A DNA stretch of 64,000 nt from contig LLEY01000004.1 of assembly GCA_001414485.1 (NCBI GenBank), positions 372,001 to 436,000 on the forward strand, written 5' to 3'. The position numbers were made by a program, and so were the translations under genes. The stretch's first letter is position 1; every line of letters begins with the position of its first letter. The notes beneath the pieces were generated by a model, which did no database searches, had not been told where the DNA came from, and saw only the letters and a program-made list of their open reading frames with translations. The DNA comes from Calycina herbarum (taxonomy: Eukaryota > Ascomycota > Leotiomycetes > Helotiales > Pezizellaceae). Below are positions 1 to 12,151 of this stretch, piece after piece.

Positions 1-1178
1 TTGGAACCTGTATGCCAAGGTAAATGAGTTAGCACTCCATCTTGAGAAGTTCCCCCCCTAAAAAATCGTGCAAGCGAGAATACCCCTTTTTTTAAATACC
101 CGAAAAATCAAAATAAACACTCCACGATGAAAAAACGAAAATCCATTCTTACAGTACTAGCCTTAGCACCCATCCCTAACCCTAAAAGGATCCTACAAAC
201 AAGCGCCTGTGGCCATGTCTGCGTAAATGCAGAACCAAGAACGGTCCACAAACATATATTCCCCGCAACGAAAATAGTCCCTCGTCGACCGAAATAGGAA
301 TTCAAGGGATCTGACAACCAACACCCAAAGAGTGCCGAGCCGATGTATGGCGCCGCGTTGATTAACCCTTGAATTAATTGGTCGCGGGTATTTTGTTCGT
401 CGATGTGGAAATATCTTGGGAATGCGAGGTTTGCGCCGTTGGATCCTGGGTTATGTGAGTATCTAGAGATTTTGGAAAGATGTTGGGAGAGAGTAAAGAC
501 AGCTGGAAATATGATAGATAGCACTTGCTTCTCACGAAGTGAAGAAAATTGAGATTGAGAATGGTTGGCCGAAATAGCTTCTTCTTCAATCCGCTTTTCC
601 CAAAATTGTTCCATATATGCGAAAAACATACCAGTCTGATCCCAACCCTGTACTGCAGCCCCGATACTACAACAAACAATCGTAAAGTAAAGTGCCTTAG
701 GCTGTTTCCACTTGTGCAAAACCTCGTCAGTCAACGCTTCAATCTCATCCCCCTTCAACGTATTCTCTCCTCCAATATCCTCATAATTCGTCGGATCGCG
801 CGCCACCAGAGCGCCTTTTCGTAGTAAAGGCAATATGATTGCGAGATCTTTTGCTATGGCGAATTCTTCAACTTGGCTTAGGAGGACCTCGTCTGATAAT
901 CCGGCGAGGGGGTTTTGGATTCTGAGATATGGGTCAATGAAATTTGTAGGGGTGGAGGAGGGAAGGAGGGGGAATGTACTTTGCTTCGAGGTTGGTGTTT
1001 AGGTTGACATGTCGGGGATTGGATTCTATTGTATAGTCTCCTCCATTGCTTCCATTCCGCGGAGGGTCTCTGCAAGGGATTCGGTTAGTGCTTATCCCTC
1101 AAGTTAGATGGTCGCAACATACGGTAAAGCTCGCTCATGGTATTGCGTTCGAGGTTCTTCCAGGTATGAACCAGCCAT
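1..1178 (-). CDS. MFS sugar/inositol-type transporter, 5' part (runs off the left edge)
   Basis: Five exons read on the minus strand: 1178-1123, 1069-980, 921-632, 445-153 and 7-1, all with GT/AG borders and matching phases; the last continues outside the window. About 245 residues are present, so the gene is partial only because of the window edge. The start (MAGSYLEEPRTQYHERALP) was chosen because it splices in phase to the following exons. Conserved blocks seen are NPLAGLSDEVL, LRKGALVARDP, GAAVQGWDQTGSNGANLAFP, the loop with DPLNSYFGRRG after a transmembrane segment (the family's intracellular G-R-R-G signature), and LLGLGMGAKASTVP. These are typical of fungal MFS myo-inositol/hexose-type H+ symporters of the plasma membrane. 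Substrate cannot be told from sequence. Family call is firm; subfamily is inference. Confidence 0.85.
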
Positions 1179-3277
1179 GGTCGACAAGGTATCATCGGCG
1201 AGCAATAGCAGCAAACCAGGTCTGATATAATGGAACGGTAGAAATGTAATCATAAAGGTGGGGGTGGGGATGCTTGCTTTTTACCAACAACACGGGAAAT
1301 TTAAGGCTGCCATGCTGGAGGGACATTCTGTAGCACAACCGGGCGTGCTATTCGTGCGGCGGTACGAAAGAGATATTTGCTTATGGTAACACAAACTCTG
1401 CACATCTGCATCTTCGAAAATTCCCCAATCACAGTATGCCATACACACTGGACCGTCTAAATGCTTCATTACATCAGTCTACAGGGCTCCCATCTGCAGC
1501 CCTGTTGGAGAATAAGAAAGGTGATGAGGTGGAATGGTTTAGCGAAAGGATTATACGAACAGACGATTCGGAATACCGGGTTCCTTATTTTACATATCTT
1601 GAGGCTGCGAATTACACTGCGGACTAGCAGATACGCGGCGACTCTCAAGTATGCCTTCTGGCGACCCTGGTGAGCTTCAGAAGACATCCTTCAGAGCGGA
1701 ATCTTTCTTGGCTTCCTTCTTGGCTGCATGGGTTTCTCCCGTCATCTTCTCGGTCTGCCAGATCGAAATATGAGTCTCCAACTCGTGCCGCTTGCTGCAA
1801 TTTCCCCTGATGATTTGGCGAGTGTGAGATGTAGTGGAATGCCATCGTGGCAGAAGCACAAGTATGGCCAGGCACAGCAACGGGGAAAGCTACCCACGGC
1901 ATGTTGTGAAGAATATCTGGCGATGGGGAAGTGAAAAGTTCAACTTCATCCTTGACCAGCTGTACTTGCATGTTTTTGCACTTCCCCGCATGGGATCACC
2001 CATCAACCTTGGAGCTTATGACGGAACCCCGCATAAAGCTCTCTTGAGGTCCAGAAGACACCCTTTCGATCAATCCACACCTTGGAAAGATCCCTTGGGA
2101 AAGAAAAAGATGCTAAACAAAAACAAAAAGAGAAAACATTCGAGGACATGAAGCAGAGCGCGCATACTCCATATGGCGTTGTCGTGTAACAATAATCGCT
2201 GTGTCTCGGCTCTCTCGGCCGCAAGAAGCTCACTTGGAGGCTGGCTACCTGCAGCGCTTGCCAACCCAGTTGTTGGCTCCCTCGTAGCACATGGGTATCG
2301 TGAACCAAAAATATCACAACCTTGTGCTCCGAAGTTTGGGAAGTTCGAAAGATCAAAAGCATTTGTCCTCCAAAACCAAAGGAAGGAGAAATAACGAATC
2401 AGGACCCTATATGCAAGCCTTTCCAAGGCAACAACTCTTTTCTTGTCCACGCCGCTGTTCTAGAACCTCGCTGTGGCAAAAACTGTGTTTTCTGATTCGT
2501 AAATGTCTGTAAAAAGGAACGAAGAAGCAGGGATAAGGCACCGTGTATGTAATGAGAATGACATTAAGCCCAATGCAGTGCGATGTTTTGCTCCAAGTGT
2601 ACACCCGTTCGCGATGGACAGCAAAGGTGGCAGTGAATAGCTCGCGCTGTTCAACCCTCTTTTCAAAGGCTGTCACAGGTTTTCTTTTTTCTATCAAGAA
2701 TCAAATCTTTTATTTCCCATCCCCGTCAGCCATATACGATGGGGGTTGGGGGTGAGGCGCTGGTCTGGTCCTCACCCCCCGCGATTGGTTTTCGATGACA
2801 AGTAAGTGTATATATGGAGAGGGCGAAGGGGGGGGTTATACTTCAGAAGGAATGGGGTCGTGCCTTCCCTCTCGTCCTCTCGCGGTCTTGGCATGACAAG
2901 GTCGAGGTGAGAGTGCGAGGGAAGGAGCGACCTCAACGTAGTATCGCCTCGCGGTTGCCGAGAAGTCCTCTAAAATCCGTGAGACGGCGTAACAAAAACA
3001 TATGCTGCACATAATAAAAAATCACACAACAAAAGTCACATAAGAGACCAAAAGATTTTCCATTTCAGTTACTAGCTGCTTAACTTCGCGTAACCCAAAA
3101 AGAAAACTAACTAATCTCATCATAGCATCCCCTTCCTCAGTCAGTCATCATAAATGTCACTCTCAATTTTCTTTCCCAACTGTATCCTAATTCCTTTCAT
3201 TTTCCCATCCTCCTTCCCCTTACTCGCTAATACTCATCTCTCATCTCGACTAGCAGGACATGGAGAGCACGGCATGC
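1179..3277. other. Intergenic, weak coding signal only
   Basis: Upstream of the MFS transporter and downstream of the secreted-protein pseudogene. No frame can be assembled into a recognisable protein. The only coding-like patch is the short minus-strand exon candidate at 1677-1794. A block at 2911-2940 resembles one at 24821-24850, differing mostly by transitions. The stretch 3000-3270 is AT/CT-rich with nothing recognised. Confidence 0.5.
1677..1794 (-). CDS. Possible terminal exon of an unrecognised small gene
   Basis: After a good acceptor (ttgcag) a minus-strand frame uses GAG/AAG/GCC-rich codons and reads KRHELETHISIWQTEKMTG followed by a Lys/Ala-rich tail ending ALKDVF and a TGA stop. 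Codon choice and the clean acceptor are what suggest an exon. No start or upstream exons could be placed with certainty; a 23-bp patch reading IFFTTCRG upstream may be the preceding exon. The protein is not recognised. It could be a spurious frame. Confidence 0.28.
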
Positions 3278-4098
3278 TTAACAATCGCCAGCATGAATAG
3301 CGACGTTATCTATTAAAACACAGGTCAGTCACTACTACCTATGGTGCACTACGAAATTTGTGGTGCAATAAACATACAATGATCAGTTTCAAATTCCTGA
3401 CCACAAACACCCTGTCCGGAGGTACATTGATCAACTAAATCCTGGGCGTAGGAAGCGATGTAATCACACTTCGGTTGAATGTCGTAGAAATTCTATCATC
3501 CTCATCAGCATACAGTACTTTGCCCTCTCTCCTTCTCCCCGAAAGCAAGAAAGAGGAAATAACTTAAGTCAATAACATGCATCGTTACAAAGCCAAATCC
3601 CGTTAGATTTATCACAACTCAATCGCGAACAAGTACGCGCCTTAGCAACACAAAGATCATGAGTCTTGATAAAGCGGATTCCATCACGAATTGGTCCAAC
3701 ATAGGCGGGTTTTCATGGTTGTCCAGGGACTGGGCAGCAGATATATCCGTTCTTTTGTCTCATTAATATCACTCTAGAATATATGAGAAGGGGGGAGATG
3801 AACCTTGTTAAGAGCAGCACGCGAATTGAGGTCAGAGTTAGTAACACCGAGGAAGGGATCGAAATCAGGATATTGGGCCTTCATCTGTGCGAGTTGTTCT
3901 TAAACTGTTCCTGTGAGAGAGACTTCATGACCACCCCAGGTACCGGTGTAGGTCCATTCTACCTCTGGGAGAGGGGGTTCGGCTGGCACAGCGAGGATCT
4001 GGATAGATGTGTTAGTTAGTATTATCATGTTGGGGTTTGAAGTTACTTGCCGACGTGAAGAGGCTAAGGAAGCTCAAAAGGAAGAGTAGAAGTTGCAT
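3278..4098 (-). pseudogene. Small secreted Cys-rich protein, broken by two in-frame stops
   Basis: Reconstructed from short exons. A signal peptide (MQLLLFLLSFLSLFTS, 4098-4051) joins by a GC-AG intron (donor gcaagt) to an exon at 3998 coding PEVEWTYTGTWGGHEVSLTG and an acidic/Pro segment with AQYPDFDPFLGV. Later exons carry RTCSRLSCDKSNGIWLCND and PKCDYIASYAQDLVDQC, and the gene ends YNVAIHAGDC then TAA at 3278. The Cys spacing and the C-S-IW-LCND block match a fungal small secreted, effector-like family known to me only as hypothetical proteins. Damage: TAA at 3902-3900, where Gln (CAA) is expected, and TGA at 3715-3713, where Trp (TGG) is expected. One internal donor is a poor gcatgt, and the exon 2/3 junction does not join in phase. 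Signal peptide and Cys blocks are clear; the exact exon 3 start is not. Alternatively introns could hide one stop, but no such intron was found. Confidence 0.6.
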
Positions 4099-4213
4099 GG
4101 TGGGTTGTTTTAGATGTGTTGTTTCTTGATGTTATTGCACGGGATAGATTAAGAAAGGCAGGAAGAGCTTTTTGGAAGATGGGAAGGTGTTAGAGTGGCA
4201 AGTCTTCCATTGC

Positions 4214-4221
4214 TTTTTATA
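4214..4221 (-). promoter_or_regulatory. TATA box of the secreted-protein pseudogene
   Basis: TATAAAAA read on the minus strand about 116 bp upstream of the ATG at 4098. Its position and strand fit the core promoter of the signal-peptide gene. It suggests that the promoter outlived the coding sequence. Confidence 0.45.
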
Positions 4222-4761
4222 GACTTATGGAACGGGGAAATTAACGAAATAAAAGATTTAGTCTGCTGACCACATTGTTCTATTCACCTACACTTACTTA
4301 TAAAGGTTACCCCATCAGAAAACAGGGAGTGAAATCACAATAGGTGTGGTAACCAGACTCGGCGGAGAAGTTACTGTAAAACTACTAGCCTCCCGTCCAA
4401 TTCACCGAATACTCTCTGGGAACTGAATGACTTCATACCGAAGCTAGAAGAAGTCATTTATGGGTACAATAGAGACAATTATGTGAATGGTTTAAGAAAA
4501 GTTCTCGCAGATATCCTAATTTATTTTAAACAATTTAGTTGGTTTTTCCAGGACACATTAACATGCGTCAAAAAAGGGAAGTAGATGCCTGGTTTGCGAT
4601 CGACAACGGAACTTTTCATTTCCATAATACTATCATGCATGGTGGGATTGAGCCGAGTGTGGTTCATCAGCCATAAGGCATATCCCAAACGTACACCCAT
4701 AGTACGGTATTTCAACATTCCCATAAAGCCTCCCCTCCCCTCAACCAAATTTCGACTTAGC

Positions 4762-6971
4762 TCAACTCAAAACAACAAGCGAATCCAAAACCCCCCTCTT
4801 CAAGTTCCCCAACTTCTCATCACGTTCCCTAATTTGCTGTCTCAAATCAAGATACATCTTCTTCCAAGACTCTTCCGTCGGTTCCGGTCCATGCTCCAAC
4901 ACCGAGCTCTCAACCCCATGATGAATAGTCGCCAAAATAGTAAAACTCCCCTCAATAGATCCAAATCTCATTTTCCAATGACATTCATAATGCGCCACAG
5001 TCCCTTGTTCCAACCGTGTCATTTTCAATCTCGTCATCAGAGGTCCCCCAGCTAAAGCAGAAAGGTTGATAAGAAATGCTTCAGTGCTCGAAGATTCATC
5101 TTGCAGGTTCTTAACGACTTCTTTACATATTTTATCCGCTTCATCGATACTGCATTTTTCGATGCTGGCCCCCGAGGCATCGTACCAATCTGCGGCGAGG
5201 ATCTCGCAGATGAAATGGCTTTCCAGGGCGTCCATGTTGGTGCGATCTGTGTCTTCGTTTTGGGTGAATTCTATACTGACAAAATGCTGAAAATTGGGGT
5301 CTTGGTTTTCGGGCGAGGTGAAGTACTCCATTAGAGGTGCTTGGCGGGAATTTGGAATTTGGTCGTGTTGGAGGTTTGGACTGTCTTCTCCATTTAGGAG
5401 GACGACTGGAGGGGGAGGTCCAGGCGGGGGTGGTGTTGCTAGTCTTACTGGACCTCCTTGTCGTTGAGGAACTTGAAGCTGTAGGCGACTTGGTCTGCCA
5501 TTGTTCAAAGTCTGGTTATTTAGCGTTTGGCTGTTTAATATTTGGCTATTTGTTGGAGGAGCTGGGGGGAAGAATTGAGGAACTTCCGACCTATCAACCA
5601 CAGGAGTGGCTGTTGGAGTGTTATCGTGGAGATTGATAGTTGGGACATCTCGAGAGCTTGGGTTCGCTGGAAAAGTTGAAAAGGGTCCATCCTGTACCGA
5701 TCGGTTACTTGAAGGTCTTCCTCGCAATTTTCCAGTGGACTTTCCGCCACTACTTGGCCAAGCAGAGGAAACCGCTGGGCCATGCCGTCGCCTTGATCGA
5801 CCTTTGGGGGTAATAGCAGACTGTGGTTCATTTGCACCATCCCACATCAGTCGATTACTAGCAGGTGTAATGGCAGATTGTGGATAAGCCGATAATGGAG
5901 TCTGGATATTATCAGGACCGTTCCAGCGAAAATTGGGTGGCAATGTCCCAGTTGCAGACCAAGGTGCCATTCTATCATTGAAGTTCTGGGAGAACCCTGG
6001 ATGCGCTGAGGCAGGAGTGTCTCCAATCATCGAATTCCTCGCCATCAAGAAATCTTCAGATAAAGTAGGCGAGGCTTCTAAACGAGGACGCTGAGCTGGC
6101 GATTTTCCCGTATCGCTTTCGTTATCTCTGTCTTCTGCCTTCCTTCTACCACGTTTTGGTCTCGTTTCTGGTAGCAATGCACGAAGTGCTAAATCTTCCT
6201 CGGCGGGTACTCCGTCTCGGCCTTCTGTATTTGGGTCATTCGGTGATGAAATTTGGGTCCAATACACATGAGGTTTGCCCAGAAGATACTCAAAAAATGC
6301 ATCAACGTGCATTGCATGCATCCAACGCTATAGAATTTTGTCAGCTAGGAAGTGACGGTAATTATTGTGGGAATTCCATGCTCGAGATGAACAAAACGAA
6401 AACAACGTAAGAAACATGGGGGAATATTTGGTATCGGTGGCAATAGAAAATTGATCCTTACCTTGAGTCGGACTGCATACTGTTGTACCTTTTGAGCACT
6501 CTGGCCCTTTTCTATCACAGGTTGCTCCACCCCCAGTTCAATCGCAAGTTGAGCCCAAGTCTTAAGCTCCTTTCGTTCCAACTTTCCAATCAATTCGTAC
6601 AAAGTAAAAGTGCTAAAAGACTTCCCATCGCTTTTCGGGGGAGCTCGAAATACTTTTCTCAATTCTGTCGAATCGGTGTCAGCTGCAACCGATGGGTTGC
6701 AGTGAAATATGAAGCTCACATATGCATCGTCAAAATTCGCATCCGTAACATCCGTACAAGGCAACAGCATTCTTATCCCCTCACAAGGACCAGCTGTTGG
6801 AGTTGGAGGATGAAGTCGCGTAGGTGTCGACTGTTGTATTGGACTTGTAAGAATTTTGGACTGATTTGACCGCTGGGGTACCTCGAGCTTTTCAGTGGGC
6901 GGATATAGCATTTGCATTCGAAGCCTCGTTTCTTGAGAAATGCCGTTCGGGAATAGTAACTCGGGAGGCAT
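4762..6971 (-). CDS. abp2: ARS-binding protein 2 (Abp2-like)
   Basis: Two exons, 6971-6462 and 6327-4762, joined in phase 0 (LK|RWMHAMH) by a 134-bp intron; 691 residues. The conserved core (about residues 70-195) reads DDAYVSFIFHCNPSV, then KSDGKSFSTFTLYELI, KTWAQLAIELGVE, EKGQSAQKVQQYAVRLKRW and MHVDAFFEYLLGKPHVYWTQ. This is the ARS_binding_2 family first described from fission yeast Abp2, a nuclear protein binding AT-rich replication origin DNA. A basic stretch PKRGRRK near residue 227 looks like a nuclear localisation signal. The rest is low-complexity Pro/Ser/Asn-rich and ends with a short charged coiled-coil-like tail. The start ATG is the first in frame before the core. Divergent from the carrier gene across about 850 bp. 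Family call is strong; role in this fungus is inferred. Confidence 0.9.
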
Positions 6972-7824
6972 TTTAATTGAAAGATTTCCGCGAAGCCATA
7001 CGAGATATGAGAAGAAGTAATAGAGATTCAATATAAAAACAACGAAATACAATGGTTATGAACAGGAAACCGTCGCTCTTTTCGATAAAACTGCGCTCAA
7101 AAAAGAAGGATTCAGCTGAAACAATGCGCAAAAAACCCCAGTGACTCCTCGAAAGCAGAACCAGCGCAAGACAAACAGAACGAAAGGTATAACTTATACA
7201 AAGACGGAATTGAAGAGATATATGGTCAGCAGTAGGCGAGGTGGATAGAAGTCAAGGCGATGATTAAATGGACTTAATTGAGGGCATTTTTGAGAATACA
7301 TGAAGGCTGAGAACAGCTGATGGCTTCATAATCATAGCTAATAATAGATTTTCACAAGCAAAATCAGGGGTAGATTGAGATTCATGCCTGCTTTTCAGCC
7401 TCCTTTCTCAGGAACACATAACAGAAAAGCGGCAAGTTGGGCCACATTTTTTAGATATTACCCAAATACTTTGGGGCAATCGAACTTCATTGTTCCAAGC
7501 TATCTGCATTAACATGAAATTGACCCAAGCTTTTAGGTTAATTACCTTGGATTACTCTAGATATTTGGGATTTACGGTGGTACTGCCGCTTTTATTGTCT
7601 ACCAGCTTCCCCACATTCTTCCTTATCACGCCCGAACGACCTCGGCTGCCAACTCGGAGATGGGGAATTTATGCGTCAGAATCGCATTGCAAGTTCGACA
7701 TTTGTTCCTGACTCTCTTGCTAAATACATGACTGAATCATCTGCCACATCCACAACTTCCATCCTGACTTCCCAAAACTCGTCTAGAATTCCCATCTTCA
7801 ATATCAACCGATTTGAACTACACA
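6972..7824. promoter_or_regulatory. Divergent intergenic promoter region of abp2 and the carrier gene
   Basis: 853 bp between two divergent starts. CT- and AT-rich with no ORF of interest; no specific operator could be recognised. Confidence 0.4.
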
Positions 7825-8863
7825 ATGGCGCCAACTACTACAGCAGCCCAGCAATCCGATAATGTTGCACATGCCCTTAGCGGAGCAGGAGGAGGAATCC
7901 TCTCTATGGCATTAACGTATTGCTCCCAGAAATATTCAGTCTTTCTCGTATTTCCCAGCTAACGTCTTACCCCAGATACCCCCTCATTACCCTCTCCACC
8001 CGCGCTCAAGTCGAATCCTCACGCGCCGACTCTGGCTTCCTCGATGCCGCCAAGAAGATTATAGCCCGCGAAGGCATCACAGGATTATATGCCGGGCTAG
8101 ACTCTGCCTTATTCGGAATCAGTGTCACCAATTTCGTTTACTACTATTGGTACGAATGGACCCGCGCGGGGTTCGAGAAAGCGGCTATTACATCCGGCAG
8201 AGCGAGCAAGAAGTTGACGACAATAGAGAGTATGATTGCAGGTGCTATTGCAGGGAGTGCGACCGTTATGTTGACAAATCCAATTTGGGTTGTGAATACA
8301 CGCATGACGACGAGAAAACAAAATAAGGAGGTTGATGATTTGTCGGGGAAAGCCAAGGCTCCTACTACTGTAGGGACATTGTTGGCACTCATTAGAGAAG
8401 AAGGGCCACTTGCTCTCTTCTCTGGGGTTCTTCCAGCTTTGGTCTTGGTTGCCAATCCAATTTTGCAATACACCATATTTGAGCAGTTGAAAAATTCTTT
8501 GGAGAAGAAGAAGAGGATCACTCCTACAGTGGCATTTTTGCTGGGCGCATTCGGAAAGTTGTTTGCGACTAGTATCACATACCCTTATATTACGGTGAAG
8601 AGCCGGATGCACATTGCAGGGAGAGATGGCGGAAAAGAAAGTATGGTCGAGGGTATGAAGAGGATTAAGAGAGAGGAGGGGTTGGTTGGGTTTTACAAGG
8701 GCAAGTTGTCCACTGTAATATTCAAGAATCATGCTAATAATAAATAGGTATTGGGCCAAAGGTCACACAGAGCGTGCTTACCGCCGCATTCCTATTTGCT
8801 TTTAAGGACGTGCTCTATGAGCAGACCATCAGATTGAGGAGAAAACTCCCAGTCAAGGCATAA
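7825..8863 (+). CDS. ANT1: Peroxisomal adenine nucleotide / small-molecule carrier (Ant1/PMP47 type)
   Basis: Three exons, 7825-7916, 7976-8700 and 8748-8863; 310 residues, the normal length of a mitochondrial-carrier-family protein. Three carrier repeats are visible by their signatures: TYPLITLSTRAQ near residue 31, TNPIWVVNTRM in the second repeat and TYPYITVKSRM in the third, each followed by the EG...G.Y.G/F.G half-signature (REGITGLYAGL, EEGPLALFSG, EEGLVGFYKGIGP). The aromatic residue in the second motif (NPIW) is typical of the peroxisomal PMP47/Ant1 group, which exchanges ATP for AMP across the peroxisomal membrane for fatty-acid activation. The last intron is GC-AG (donor gcaagt at 8701, acceptor ending 8747); splicing it restores GFYKGIGPKVTQ and a normal C-terminus. 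Convergent with the dehydrogenase, stops 155 bp apart. Confidence 0.9.
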
Positions 8864-9017
8864 ATCGCACAATAGACCATCAAATGTACAAAAATAAGGG
8901 GGCACAAGGGGCTCAGGCTGACCCATGGTAAAGTGTCGCATCCCGCATTGTTAGAGTAACTGTATGGCTAAATTTATCATCATCCATCGCGATCTAGAAA
9001 TTAAAAAAATACCCCAT

Positions 9018-10007
9018 TTACAAAAACTGCTGCTCCCCAAACTCCCCACTAAGAACCACATCCAACTTCTTCTGAGACAAAATCTCTTCCTTCCTCTCAA
9101 CCAGTTCATCCACGCTCCAGTTTACGTTAACATATTTCCCATTCAAGAACGCCCCCTTCTCAGTTGCGAGCCAAACTGCAGTTCCTCCCGCAAGATCGAA
9201 TGTATCGTGAGCGAAAGGCAACAAGTTGCCCGTCACGATATCGGTCTTGATGAGGCCGGGATGGATGCCAATGGCTACGACATTAGGGTTCTCAGCTGCG
9301 ATGAAAGCTTGCAACTTGAAAGCCACCAACTTGGTCAATCCGTAGGCTGAGAGGCCTGGGAAAGTAGCAAGTCCCAAGGCACTGGAGAGGTTGATGATCG
9401 TTCCTTTGCTCTCTTTTCCGAGAAGTTTGAGGAAGCCTTGGGATACGAGGAAAGTGCCTTTGATGTTGGTTTCCTGTTTTTTTCTGTCAATTATAGTGTT
9501 GTCACATGTTAAAGGGGGGACTTACGAAATCCGACCACCACTCATCAGGATTCACATCAGCAACAGCCCCAGCGTTCAAAGTCCCCGCATTGTTAATCAA
9601 CACATCGGCCTTTCCAAACTTCTCCTTTACAGTCTCCCAAAGAGCAGTGACCGATTTGGCGTCACGAACATCGGCGATTGCGGTGACGACTTGGATGTCT
9701 TTGTTGATTGCCAAGATCTCTTCACGCACTTCGTCGAGTGGCGCTTGCTTGCGGGCGACTATGACGATGGCCTTGGGTCCTGCTTTGGCGAAAGATTTTG
9801 CGAATCCCTAGGGTTGTTAATGGGGGAGTGAAGAGGGGAAGGGGGGATAGATACCTCGCGACCAATTCCTTTTCCTGCCCCAGTGATTACAATGACTTTT
9901 CCGGCTTGGCTGTTGGAGGGGGAGGTGGGATCAATTGATGGGTAGACATCTCGGTAGTAGGTTTTTGTGAATTGAGATCCTTTGATGAGGGCGTCGCGGT
10001 CTGCCAT
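9018..10007 (-). CDS. Short-chain dehydrogenase/reductase (SDR)
   Basis: Three exons, 10007-9855, 9807-9526 and 9473-9018, all phase 0; 296 residues. Classical SDR features are present: cofactor loop TGAGKGIG (about residues 41-48), NNAG at 123-126, catalytic Ser in INLSSALG (about 175-176) and the YGLTK catalytic Tyr189-Lys193 pair. A conserved HPG follows (GIHPGLIKTDIV). These give an NAD(P)-dependent oxidoreductase of about normal length. There is no signal peptide or membrane segment, so a soluble cytosolic enzyme is likely. Substrate is unknown. No neighbouring biosynthetic gene suggests a secondary-metabolite role. Confidence 0.88.
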
Positions 10008-12151
10008 CTTGAATGTGTGTAAATTGTTGGGTTGTTTTCGAAAATGAGTTTTAAATTTTAGTTATGAAGTTTAGCGTAGCGGGTAGACAAGAGTTTTAAA
10101 GTGATGTTGAGTATTGAAAGTGAATTGTTTTTGCATCATTCCTCGAGACAAGAAGGGGTTTATATCTTGTTCATTAGCTTTTGCTCAAAGTGCGGTTGTA
10201 TTTATGTCTATAGAGTAATGTGTTGTAATGTGTTGTGATTACTACTCACGGAATTCCTCGGTGGGGTTTACAAATCTGTTACACCGCATGAACTCCCAGC
10301 TCGCAATTTACCACATCAAGTTCAAGTCCCTTTTTGGGTTCCAGGGCGTAGACCGTATCCCCTTTCAAGATTAATCTCATATCTCATCCCTTTCACTTAT
10401 CTACAAGCTTGTTTATAAAGAACCAAGTCCACGTTTACCAGCATGTAGTTTGCACTAACTCCTCCTATTTCCTTGTAATTCTCACGCCATTCACTCGTCA
10501 ATTTTTCCATGTGCTGATATGGTGAGACTCGTAAACTTACTGGAGCTGAGGCAGTATTCCAAATTCTTGGGAGTATTTGTGTTTCTTCTTTCCACTTTAA
10601 TCCCTGGACCAAAACGGGATGATCTTCTAATCATTTTTTGTATGAAACGGATTCGATTTTTAATTATACCGTCTCCATTGACACACTCAAGGGTAATTTT
10701 TGGAAGATGTATTATTTGCACAGTTCTATCGCTTTGAGGGCTGAACTTCGGGGTGGAAATATGGGAGGGTTCTTGTCAGGCAAACTTCGGATGCGAATGC
10801 TGGGCAAAATTTGGCTTTTGCATCACTTTGACTGTACTTACTATGAATTGCGTGATGGTTGCTATTACTTCTTCTATCCCTCGGAATTTTTATCGTGGGG
10901 CGTCCTTCGAGCATTTCCTTTGTTAACAAATGTTGAGTAATCATTTTCCCGGTATTTCCTAACCGAGGGCGTGTGGGCTTGACTACCATTTTTTCCGAAA
11001 GTACTTTAGGCATAACTAACATACCTAGTCATACTTCTAAAGCAATACTGCGATTGTCGGAGAGGTATAAAGGTTGTTGAGAATTTTAGAAAACTAGCTA
11101 CATAGAGCAGCAAGTTTGTTCAATTGTTGCATACTCATGTGCTTGCTTTTGCTCAGTTTTGGCAGAGTTGGATCTATTTAATCCCCTGGCCGTTGTACTA
11201 AATTGAATATCTAGCCAAGAAGCAATGATTGAATTTAAAAAAGGTGTACGATATCCAGCGCGCCACAGAAAGTTTCTTTTGTCGTTCCTAAACTTTTCTT
11301 TACCAGTTCAGAAAGCCAAGTAATGTTAGCCTTCATACTATATTGTGGGCTGGATATTTCAAGAATAATTTGTATTTTCGGCAGTAGAATAAGATTCGAC
11401 AGCAAGTGTTGCCCATAATTTGTTGACGTCAGCTTACAGTAAATATGGGTATGGGGTGCTCAAAGTGGTTGAATTTTGCCCCTAATATGGACAGTCTTGA
11501 TATCAACATAGATTCTCCAAATCTGTGTTTACTTCTCAGGGTCCATGGGATGACGAATCCTTCATTTGCCCAACTTGTAGAGTTCTATCTTTCTTCACGA
11601 ACTCGGCATTTTATAATCGCTCAGACCAAGTCTCACCCAGTAACCAGAAGGCGCACTCGTTCTAGGAGAGAGTGGAGCCGAACGATTAGAGCGAGAATTA
11701 GTTTACGGAATGAGACCTTCTCCATCTATATGATGTATGATGATTGAAGTCTCTTTTGAACTAGGTAAAGGGGTGAAGAACACTTTCTCGTTTTGAAACG
11801 CTTCCAGTTCTGAGCTGAGAGCTTACCACAGAGAGATTCAATCTTTAGGCAAAGTATAGTACAGCATTACGATAAATTCACATCCGTTGCTCCCTGGGTG
11901 GAAATATGTCACAAGTCGCAAATGCATTACCAAGCTGATTTGGTGCCAATAGAGGCGTTTTAATACATGCTATATACTAAAAGACAACAACCATGAACAG
12001 TAGTCCCATCACAACTCTTCTTCATCGAACGCCCAGGTGGACGTCCTAAGTCATGTGTGAATCTCTTTCCTGACTCTGGCCAGTATTTCAGAGATCGACA
12101 GTAAGTATCGCTCAAGAATTTCTAAGTGTGCTTTTACGTGGTAAGAAAGAA
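10008..12151. other. Gene-poor intergenic stretch
   Basis: About 2.1 kb, AT-rich. It starts with the dehydrogenase promoter. Open frames are short, overlap on both strands and have no recognisable domains or splice logic. Nothing else is supported. Confidence 0.5.

Noticed and set aside
8109..8759. 216-residue minus-strand ORF
   Set aside because: Antisense to the carrier gene, whose three carrier repeats and splice sites are unambiguous.
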